Assembly (NCBI GenBank): GCA_035517615.1
Contig: DATIYM010000051.1
Location: 1-25,008 of the forward strand
DNA: 25,008 bases
DNA from: AG25 sp035517615
GTDB taxonomy: Bacteria > Gemmatimonadota > Gemmatimonadetes > Gemmatimonadales > GWC2-71-9
Direction of reading: 5' to 3'
The position numbers and the translations under genes were made by a program. Numbering within the stretch: position 1 is the stretch's first letter; each line of letters opens with the position of its first letter. The notes under the pieces were generated by a model. That model was not told the origin of the DNA and searched no databases. It saw only the letters and a program-made list of their open reading frames with translations. Below, in pieces: positions 8,215 to 13,900 of the stretch.

Positions 8215-8272
8215 CCTCAAGCGTTCGAGTCAGAAACCCACACCGTCAATTCCGCGTTCCGCATTCCGCGTT
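8179..8272. repeat. Long imperfect inverted repeat between grdC and the thioredoxin gene
   Basis: The left arm (about 8179-8214) repeats GGAACGCGGAA several times and ends GAACTGAC. The right arm (8245-8272, GTCAATTCCGCGTTCC...) is its reverse complement at about 24 of 28 positions. The loop is about 30 bases. The left arm overlaps the end of grdC; the right arm ends just before the GGGGAGGGG Shine-Dalgarno of the thioredoxin gene. It is large enough to form a stable mRNA hairpin in the middle of the operon. Confidence 0.8.
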
Positions 8273-8284
8273 GGGGAGGGGTTC

Positions 8285-8629
8285 ATGTCTGGTGCTGTAG
8301 CCGAGGCGACGAAGGAGAACTTCCGAGATTTGGTGGGGACGGGCACGGTTCTGGTGGATGTCTGGGGTCCACAGTGCCGTCCCTGTATTGCGCTGATGCC
8401 ACATGTCGAGCGGATCGCGGCCGAGCGGCCCGAGCTCAAAGTCGTGAAGCTCGACTCGTCGCAGAATCGGCGGCTGTGCATGGAGCTGCGATTGATGGGC
8501 CTGCCGGTATTTCTGTTGTTCCGGGATGGCAAGGAGATTGCGCGGTTCGCGTCTCCGGAAATGACCGATCTCGATCTCGAGCGTTGGCTCGATAAGACCC
8601 TGAAGGAGGTGAGTCGACCGTCATGCTGA
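8285..8629 (+). CDS. Thioredoxin of the grd operon, with CRPC active site
   Basis: A 114-residue single-domain thioredoxin, cytosolic, the likely electron donor that re-reduces GrdA in this operon. The active site is VDVWGPQCRPC (Cys31, Cys34): the usual WCGPC is changed so that the Trp just before the first Cys is Gln and Gly-Pro is Arg-Pro. The cis-proline loop is MGLPVFLLFRDGKE. Grd-linked thioredoxins often carry non-standard active sites, which fits. ATG 8285 has a very strong GGGGAGGGG upstream; the frame is open further back through the inverted repeat, but that part has no thioredoxin similarity. Its last 7 bases overlap the start of grdA, indicating translational coupling. No thioredoxin reductase gene is present. 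Confidence 0.92.
   Translation: MSGAVAEATKENFRDLVGTGTVLVDVWGPQCRPCIALMPHVERIAAERPELKVVKLDSSQNRRLCMELRLMGLPVFLLFRDGKEIARFASPEMTDLDLERWLDKTLKEVSRPSC
8603..8612 (+). promoter_or_regulatory. Strong Shine-Dalgarno for grdA
   Basis: AAGGAGGTGA inside the end of the thioredoxin gene, 10 bases before ATG 8623. It is a near-perfect anti-16S match and fixes the grdA start upstream of the UGA, supporting that the UGA is internal to one gene. Confidence 0.85.
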
Positions 8630-9081
8630 AGGACAAGTTGGTCGTGGCGCTGGGGGAGCGCGATGGAATCGCCGGTCCGGCGATCGCCGCCTGCGCACGC
8701 GCCGCCGGGGCCACGGTCGCGTTCATCGCCACCGAGTGCTTCGTCTGAACGGCGTCGGGCGCGATGGACGTCGGCAGCCAGGAGCAGATTAAGCGCCTGG
8801 CGGAGGAACACGGTAAAGACAAGCTGCTCGTGTTGCTCGGCGCACCGGATCCCGAGAGTGCCGAGATCGCCGCGGAAACAGTCGTGTTGGGCGATCCTTC
8901 GTATGCCGGTCCATTAGCCGGAGCCCAGTTGGGGCTTGCCGTCTATCACGTATTGGAAAACGAAGTGAAGCAGGACATCCCCGCAGCGGTGTGGGAACAG
9001 GAAATCGGTGTGATGGCGGATGTGCTGGATAGCGCGAAGCTGGCGGTGGCAGTTGAGGGAATGAGAAAGAAGGGACGTTAA
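8623..9081 (+). CDS. grdA: Selenoprotein A of glycine/sarcosine/betaine reductase (GrdA, in-frame UGA read as Sec42)
   Basis: A 152-residue selenoprotein if the TGA at 8746-8748 is read as selenocysteine. GrdA is the small shared carrier: its selenol takes the carboxymethyl group from component B and presents it to component C, then thioredoxin reduces it. The signature is unmistakable: GERDGIAGPAIAAC near the N-terminus, then TECF-V-U-TASGAMD around Sec42 (known GrdA has CFVUTAAGAMD with Sec at 44), VLLGAPDPESAEIAAETV and GDPSYAGPLAGAQLGLAVYH. The Cys39-x-x-Sec42 redox pair is intact. The frame is open from ATG 8623 through the TGA to TAA 9079-9081. It overlaps the thioredoxin gene by 7 bases. 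Standard gene calling would see only a 41-codon stub and an ORF from 8764. Confidence 0.97.
8750..8773 (+). promoter_or_regulatory. Candidate bacterial SECIS hairpin after the grdA UGA
   Basis: One base after the TGA (8746-8748), bases 8750-8756 (CGGCGTC) pair with 8767-8773 (GACGTCG) in a 7-bp stem with one G-U pair. The loop is GGGCGCGATG (8757-8766). Location right behind the UGA, compact stem and G-starting loop suit a SelB-dependent bacterial SECIS. Paired by eye, not by a folding program. Confidence 0.55.
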
Positions 9082-9082
9082 G

Positions 9083-9130
9083 AGACGGAAAGAGACGGGA
9101 AGGTCCGTCACTCTCCGTCTCTTTCCGTCT
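9083..9130. terminator. Bidirectional hairpin terminator between grdA and the NmrA-like gene
   Basis: AGACGGAAAGAGACGG (9083-9098) and CCGTCTCTTTCCGTCT (9115-9130) form a perfect 16-bp stem with a 16-base loop. It starts right after the grdA stop and ends on the stop codon of the convergent gene. There is no clear poly-T tract, so termination could be weak or the hairpin may instead protect the mRNA 3' ends. Confidence 0.7.
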
Positions 9131-10011
9131 TAGATCCCGCGATACGCCTCCCCGAGCTTCACCGCGAACTCCTCCAGCGACGTGGGGGTCGAGTTCCGGA
9201 CATTGCGTCCCTCGAGCGTCTTCACGTTGCTCCCGATGCCCTTTGCCATCTCGACGAACAGCTCGGCCGCGCGCGGTGAGAATCCCATTCCCATGAACGC
9301 CTGTTTTACGCCGTCGTCGGGGAACTGGACGTATTGCAAGTCCGGCTTGCCGATCTTCTGGCCGATGATCCGGGCGGCCTCCGCCATGCTGTAGTCGCGC
9401 GGGCCGAGCAGCTCGCGGGTGGTGAAGCCCGGCGCCCCGGTTTTCTGGAGCTCTTCCGCCGCCACGGCGCCGATATCGTGGGTGGCCACCATCGAGATCG
9501 GCACTTCCGGGGGCGTCGCACCGCCCATGATTCCCTGCTGTTTGATCATCCCCAGCATGCCGAAAAAGTTTTCCATGAAGAAGCCGGCACGGAGCGACAC
9601 GGTCGAGACCTCGAGCTGCTTGAGCCGCTCCTCCACGCGATGCAGGCCGCCGATCAGGCCGCACCCGGCGGGTCGCTCGGCGCCCAGGCTCGACAGCAAG
9701 ACGAGCCGCTTGACGCCGGTTTTCTTGACAGCGGTTTCCACCGCGGCGCCGACCTTGTCGTAGTACGCGAACGGATCGGACTGGCCGTAGTCGGGCGGCA
9801 CGAGCACATAGATCGCGCTCGCGCCCCGAAACGCGTCGGTCAGAAACGCCGAGTTGGTGGCATCGCCAATGGCCGGCGTCGCGCCGCGTTTGACGTACGG
9901 CTGCAACCGCTCGGCCGAGCGGCCCAGCACGCGGACCGGTTGTTTGGCGGCGAGCAGCTTGTCTGTAGTGGCGCTACCGGTGTGGCCGGTAGCGCCCATG
10001 ATAGTGATCAT
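9130..10011 (-). CDS. NmrA-like NAD(P)-binding protein (atypical SDR)
   Basis: A 293-residue Rossmann-fold protein of the NmrA/HSCARG-like atypical short-chain dehydrogenase group, like quinone oxidoreductase 2-type proteins. The dinucleotide-binding motif is at the very start (MGATGHTG, residues 5-12), followed by VRVLGRS (Arg31 would suit NADP), IYVLVPPDY, a VKRLVLLSSLGA strand and RAGFFMENFFGML. The usual SDR Tyr-x-x-x-Lys is not evident, as in many NmrA-like proteins that act as redox sensors rather than enzymes. GGGGAGGA lies about 9 bases before ATG 10011. It is downstream of the membrane-protein gene by 21 bases, so probably the second gene of that operon under the divergent TetR regulator. 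Confidence 0.88.
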   Translation of the reverse strand: MITIMGATGHTGSATTDKLLAAKQPVRVLGRSAERLQPYVKRGATPAIGDATNSAFLTDAFRGASAIYVLVPPDYGQSDPFAYYDKVGAAVETAVKKTGVKRLVLLSSLGAERPAGCGLIGGLHRVEERLKQLEVSTVSLRAGFFMENFFGMLGMIKQQGIMGGATPPEVPISMVATHDIGAVAAEELQKTGAPGFTTRELLGPRDYSMAEAARIIGQKIGKPDLQYVQFPDDGVKQAFMGMGFSPRAAELFVEMAKGIGSNVKTLEGRNVRNSTPTSLEEFAVKLGEAYRGI

Positions 10012-10032
10012 TCGGTGAGATCCTCCCCTTCT

Positions 10033-10503
10033 TTATACGTATCGCGCCACGGCCATCGCGCCCACCGCGACGATCAGGCAGATCGCGGCGAGCCGCGCCC
10101 CAAGCGCGTTCCGCGCCTGAAGCGTCGCCATCTCGCCCGCCTGCGCCGGGGACGGCGGGCCACTGGCCGCCATGAGCTTTCCCAGTTTGGCGGCGGCCGG
10201 CATGCTCACCGCAAAGCCTACGACGAACGCAAGCAGGGCCGCGAGCGCGCCGATGCCGAGGGCCATGCCACGGGGCGAGTGCAGCAACGCGCCCAGCTGG
10301 CCGAACATGATGAATCCAGAAATGATTGTAAGCAGGCTCGCAACCCCGAGCGTCGGGCCGATTCTCGGGCCCAGGCGGGACATGAGCGCACCCGCGGCTG
10401 GACCGGCTGTACGGGCCGCCGGAAGAAGGAAGAAGGCACTGAAGATCGCGGCCCCGGTCCAGAAGGTTCCGAACACGATGTGGATCAGGCGAAGCCAGAG
10501 CAC
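10033..10503 (-). CDS. Small integral membrane protein, CopD/DUF2269-like
   Basis: A 156-residue protein with about four predicted membrane helices: residues 5-27 (LIHIVFGTFWTGAAIFSAFFLL), about 52-74, about 80-101 and about 135-154. The first helix has the His-x-x-x-G-x-x-W-x-G pattern and following Phe-Leu-Leu-Pro seen in CopD/DUF2269-type membrane proteins; this is a resemblance only. The start is GTG 10503, with GGGAG 7 bases upstream. It heads a two-gene minus operon with the NmrA-like protein and is divergent from the TetR gene. Possible roles include heme- or metal-linked redox sensing, but nothing in the sequence settles this. Confidence 0.72.
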   Translation of the reverse strand: MLWLRLIHIVFGTFWTGAAIFSAFFLLPAARTAGPAAGALMSRLGPRIGPTLGVASLLTIISGFIMFGQLGALLHSPRGMALGIGALAALLAFVVGFAVSMPAAAKLGKLMAASGPPSPAQAGEMATLQARNALGARLAAICLIVAVGAMAVARYV

Positions 10504-10520
10504 GGTAGGCTCCCGGTTGA

Positions 10521-10546
10521 GTTATATTGACTATACAATGTGTACA
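10521..10546. promoter_or_regulatory. AT-rich divergent promoter/operator, likely TetR target
   Basis: This short stretch is far more A/T-rich than its surroundings and lies between the divergent GTG 10503 (-) and ATG 10579 (+). It contains ATTG-ACTATA-CAAT (10526-10539), an inverted repeat, overlapped by the palindrome TGTACA (10541-10546). TetR-family repressors commonly bind such symmetric sites in the shared region and repress both directions. Exact -35/-10 boxes could not be assigned. Confidence 0.4.
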
Positions 10547-10578
10547 GCGAAAGTGTCGCGAGCAAGAGCCCCGCGGCG

Positions 10579-11184
10579 ATGAGCAGGCGACGCTACCGGC
10601 TCGGCGAACGCGAGCGGCAGGTCGAAGCCACGCGCACACGGATCCTCAAAGCCGCACGCGCCCTGCTCATGTCTCCCCGCGTAGCGGAGTTCTCGATCGA
10701 CGCGGTCGCCCGCCGCGCCAAAGTCACTCGGGTAACCGTATATCAGCGCTTCGGAACACGCACCAGGCTGCTCGAGGCGCTGTTCGATGAGTTGGCGCGC
10801 GAAGGAGGGATGCTGGAGCTCGAGGCCGCCTTCCGCGAGGCCGATCCCGAGAACGCGTTGGCGGTGTTCGTGACCACGTTCGCGCGCTTCTGGACGGCGC
10901 ATCGCGCACTGCACCGCCGTCTGCGCGGGTTCGCGGCGCTCGACGCGAAGCTCGGGCGGACGCTGCATGCGCGCGAGCATTGGCGCCGCCAGGGGCTGGA
11001 GGTGATTGTAGATCGGTTCGGACGGCGGGGTCGGCGGGAACAGCTGGTGAATCTGCTCTACGCGCTCACGAGCTTCGAGCTGTTCGATGTGCTGGCGGGC
11101 GGTGAGCAGAGCCCGGAGGACGTGCAAGACGAAGTGCTCGGACTTGTGAGGGCGGCGCTCAACCGGGCGCTGCCCCGGGGTTAA
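10579..11184 (+). CDS. TetR family transcriptional regulator
   Basis: A 201-residue one-component regulator. The N-terminal helix-turn-helix is typical: ATRTRILKAARALL, then FSIDAVARRAKVTRVTVYQRF and TRTRLLEALFDELA (about residues 15-65). The C-terminal ligand-binding region is helical and not recognisable. ATG 10579 gives a basic start (MSRRRYRLGERERQ); a GTG at 10540 would add 13 residues but lies inside the AT-rich promoter region. It is divergent from the CopD-like/NmrA-like operon, which is its most likely target besides itself. The ligand is unknown. Confidence 0.9.
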   Translation: MSRRRYRLGERERQVEATRTRILKAARALLMSPRVAEFSIDAVARRAKVTRVTVYQRFGTRTRLLEALFDELAREGGMLELEAAFREADPENALAVFVTTFARFWTAHRALHRRLRGFAALDAKLGRTLHAREHWRRQGLEVIVDRFGRRGRREQLVNLLYALTSFELFDVLAGGEQSPEDVQDEVLGLVRAALNRALPRG

Positions 11185-11266
11185 CCCATCCTGACAGGAA
11201 CTCCGAGCCCCAAGCACACGTTCTCCTTCCATTCGCCTTCCTTCATAACCATGCTGGAGTGTTCCT

Positions 11267-11743
11267 ATGGCTGCCCTAGCCCCCGGAGCCCAGGCTCCTG
11301 ATTTTGCCCTCGAGAAGTCCCCCGGTGCCACCGCGACATTGCGCGATTTCCGCAACCGCCCCGTGGTGCTCGCGTTCTATCCGGCCGATTGGAGCCCCGT
11401 GTGCGGCGACCAGATGGCGCTGTACAACGAGGCCCTCTCGGAGTTCGAGCGCTATAATGCCCAGCTGTTCGGTGTCTCGGTGGACGGACCCTGGTGCCAC
11501 GCCGCGTTCGCGAGAGACCGGAAGCTCGCGTTTCCGCTGCTCGCGGATTTCGAGCCGAAGGGGGAAGTCGCCCGGCGCTACGGCGTGTATCGGGAGGATG
11601 GGACGAGCGAGCGCGCGTTGTTCGTCATCGACGGTGATGGCGTGATTCGCTGGAGCTATGTGTCGCCGATCGAGGTGAATCCGGGAGCGGACGGCATTCT
11701 GCGGGCGCTGGATGAGATCGCGGGAGCGCACGTCGCCCGTTGA
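11267..11743 (+). CDS. Peroxiredoxin (AhpC/TSA family, AhpE/PrxQ-like)
   Basis: A 158-residue cytosolic thiol peroxidase-like protein. It begins with the APGAQAPDFAL segment common to the family. The peroxidatic Cys is Cys46 in YPADWSPVCGDQM, with the P-x-x-x-S-x-x-C arrangement. Cys77 in VDGPWCHAAF is a candidate resolving Cys. DDFEPKG-like ADFEPKGEVARRYGV and ALFVIDGDGVIRW follow. GGAG is about 8 bases upstream of ATG 11267. It is the first of three overlapping + strand genes; its stop overlaps the TTG start of the DsbA-like gene, so peroxide removal and disulphide chemistry are probably made together. Confidence 0.93.
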   Translation: MAALAPGAQAPDFALEKSPGATATLRDFRNRPVVLAFYPADWSPVCGDQMALYNEALSEFERYNAQLFGVSVDGPWCHAAFARDRKLAFPLLADFEPKGEVARRYGVYREDGTSERALFVIDGDGVIRWSYVSPIEVNPGADGILRALDEIAGAHVAR

Positions 11744-12279
11744 GCGAAACGCACGCCTTGGTCGACCCCGTTTCGGGTTCCGACCACACTGACGGTCTCG
11801 CCGACGCGGCGATCACGCTGGTCGAGTACGGCGACTTCGAGTGCCCGTTTTGCCGCGAAGCGTACCCGATCGTCAAGGAAGTGCGCCGCCGGCTTGGCTC
11901 GCGGCTCCGGTTCGTGTGGCGCAGCTTTCCCCTGAAGAAGGTCCACGAGCATGCCGAGCACGCGGCCGAGGTGGCCGAAGCAGCCGCGGCGCAGGGCAAG
12001 TTCTGGCCCATGCATGATCGCCTGTTCGAGCGGCAGTTCGCGCTCGACGACGAGTATCTCATCGAATACGCGGGCGAGCTGGGGCTCGATGCCGATCGCG
12101 TGGCGCGCGAGCTCGACGCGGGGACGTATGCCGACACGGTGCGCGCGTCGTTCATCGGAGGAATCAAGAGCGGAGTGAACAAGACGCCGTCATTCTTCAT
12201 CAACGGCGAGCGCTACGACGGAAAGTGGGACCTGGAAACGTTGACGGCCGCCTTGTGCACGAATTCGAAATCGTCCTAG
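11740..12279 (+). CDS. DsbA-like thioredoxin-fold protein with CPFC motif
   Basis: A 179-residue thioredoxin-fold protein of the DsbA/FrnE-related group. The active site is Cys35-Pro-Phe-Cys38 in VEYGDFECPFCREAY. The helical insert (AAEVAEAAAAQGKFWPMHD) and the cis-proline region (NKTPSFFINGERYDGKW) are typical. There is no signal peptide, so it should act in the cytosol, unlike classic DsbA. The start is TTG 11740, overlapping the peroxiredoxin stop as TTGA; no other good start lies nearby. Its end overlaps the antiporter start by about 25 bases. The same domain is known as a C-terminal fusion to NhaA antiporters in some bacteria, which makes the coupling to an antiporter gene notable. Confidence 0.88.
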   Translation: MSETHALVDPVSGSDHTDGLADAAITLVEYGDFECPFCREAYPIVKEVRRRLGSRLRFVWRSFPLKKVHEHAEHAAEVAEAAAAQGKFWPMHDRLFERQFALDDEYLIEYAGELGLDADRVARELDAGTYADTVRASFIGGIKSGVNKTPSFFINGERYDGKWDLETLTAALCTNSKSS

Positions 12280-13883
12280 CTCTCCTCGTCGCCGTCGTGT
12301 TTGTTTCGCTCGCGGCACGCAGGTTCGCGATTCCAGCTCCTGTTCTGCTCGTGGTCGGCGGGCTGATCATCGCGCTCATCCCGGGGTTACCGTCGATCGA
12401 GTTCAATCCGCAGCTCATCTTTGTCGTGTTCATTCCCCCGCTCTTGTATCGGGCCGCGCTGGTCGCATCCTGGCGCGATCTGCGGGCAAACCTGCCGTCG
12501 ATCACACAGCTCGGCGTGGGACTGGTGGTGTTCACGACGATCGTCGTGGGCGTCGCGGTGCACGAGGTGGTTCCCGCTCTCCCCTGGGCCGCCGCGTTCG
12601 CACTGGGCGCGATCGTGGCCCCGCCCGACGCGCCCGCCGCCACGGCATTCCTGCGCGAGCTGGTCGTGCCGCGCCGGCTCGCCACGATTCTCGAGGGCGA
12701 GAGCCTCGTCAACGATGCGACGGCGATCGTCGCGTACCGCATAGCGGTGGCCGCGGCCGTCACCGGCGTGTTCTCGCTCGCCCAGGCAGCCGAGCGATTC
12801 GTCTTGATCGCGGTGGGCGGCGTGGCGGTGGGGCTCGCGGTCGGCAGCGCGATCGGCTTCCTGCGCCGTCACGTACACGCGCCCGAGATCGAAGCCACGA
12901 TCTCGATCCTTACACCGTTTGCCGCCTACTTCCCCGCCGACTTACTCGGCGTCTCGGGAGTGCTCTCGGTCCTGACCACCGGGCTGTTTCTCGCTCGCCT
13001 GGGGCCGCGCCTGCTTGCCCCGGATTCACGCCTGGTGTCCGAAGGCATGTGGCAATTCGTGGTGTTCGTGCTGGAAGGGCTCACCTTCATTTTTGTGGGC
13101 CTCGAGCTGCGGATCGTGCTCGGCGCACTGCGCGGATACCCGAAGGGCGAGCTGTTGCTTGCCGCGATCGCGATTTCGGCGGCAACGATCATCGCCCGCA
13201 TGGTATGGGTGTTCGGGTCGACGCACCTGCGGCATCTGGGAGTGCGGCTGTCCACGCACTTCCGGCGTCTGGCGCGGCAGGCTAGCCCAACCAAGCGGCG
13301 TACAGCGCTTGATCCGCTCGTGTCCTGGCGGCAGATCCTGCTCGTCGCGTGGGCCGGGCTGAGAGGCGCCGACTCGCTCGTGCTCGCACTCGCCCTGCCG
13401 CTCACCACCCTCTCCGGCGCGCCATTCCCCGGCCGCAACCTGATCATTTTTCTCACCTACGTCGTGATCGTCTTCACGCTGGTCGTGCAGGGCTTCACGC
13501 TTCGCCCGATCGTCAACAAGCTCGGCATCTGCGACACGGGCGCGACGCAAAAACTCGAGGAAGCCCACGCGCGCCAGCAGGCCGCCGACGCGGCGCTCAA
13601 GAAATTGGACGAGCTGGCGCCGAAGCTCGACGCCGAGACGCTCACCGAATTCCGGTCGCGCTACAATCACCGCCACCAACGCTTCAGCGCGCGCGTGCGC
13701 GCCGAGCGAGACAAAGAAGAAGAGGCGCTGGTCCGCTCACGCCGCGACGTGCTGCGCGAATTGCTCGGCGTGGAGCGCAGCACGGTGATCGGGCTGCGCG
13801 ACCGGGGGATGATCGGGGACTACGTGATGCGGCGGGTGCAGCGGGACTTGGATCTGGAAGCTCTGCTTCTCGAATCGAGATAG
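12255..13883 (+). CDS. CPA1-type Na+/H+ antiporter
   Basis: A 542-residue inner-membrane cation/proton antiporter of the bacterial CPA1 (NhaP/YjcE-like) branch. About eleven to twelve hydrophobic helices span residues 1-410. Conserved parts include FIPPLLYRAAL, the FALGAIVAPPDAPAATAF region and the ion-binding GESLVNDATAIVAYRIA with the CPA1-type Asn-Asp pair. WAGLRGADSLVLALALP is the typical late transmembrane motif. The last about 120 residues are soluble and charged, with heptad-like coiled-coil character (EEAHARQQAADAALKKLDEL). GTG 12255 is chosen as start because hydrophobic sequence begins right after it; an in-frame start at 12225 would add ten polar residues. It overlaps the DsbA-like gene and ends 17 bases before the convergent TonB receptor gene. 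Confidence 0.92.
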   Translation: MHEFEIVLALLVAVVFVSLAARRFAIPAPVLLVVGGLIIALIPGLPSIEFNPQLIFVVFIPPLLYRAALVASWRDLRANLPSITQLGVGLVVFTTIVVGVAVHEVVPALPWAAAFALGAIVAPPDAPAATAFLRELVVPRRLATILEGESLVNDATAIVAYRIAVAAAVTGVFSLAQAAERFVLIAVGGVAVGLAVGSAIGFLRRHVHAPEIEATISILTPFAAYFPADLLGVSGVLSVLTTGLFLARLGPRLLAPDSRLVSEGMWQFVVFVLEGLTFIFVGLELRIVLGALRGYPKGELLLAAIAISAATIIARMVWVFGSTHLRHLGVRLSTHFRRLARQASPTKRRTALDPLVSWRQILLVAWAGLRGADSLVLALALPLTTLSGAPFPGRNLIIFLTYVVIVFTLVVQGFTLRPIVNKLGICDTGATQKLEEAHARQQAADAALKKLDELAPKLDAETLTEFRSRYNHRHQRFSARVRAERDKEEEALVRSRRDVLRELLGVERSTVIGLRDRGMIGDYVMRRVQRDLDLEALLLESR

Positions 13884-13900
13884 CATCCGACCCGAGTGCA

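Noticed and set aside
8764..9081. Separate short gene starting at ATG 8764
   Set aside because: It is the part of grdA after the Sec codon; it lacks its own Shine-Dalgarno and the conserved N-terminal half lies directly upstream in frame.
12387..12878. Minus-strand ORF in the antiporter gene
   Set aside because: Product is His/Arg/Asp-rich and non-family-like; the + frame is an obvious CPA1 antiporter.
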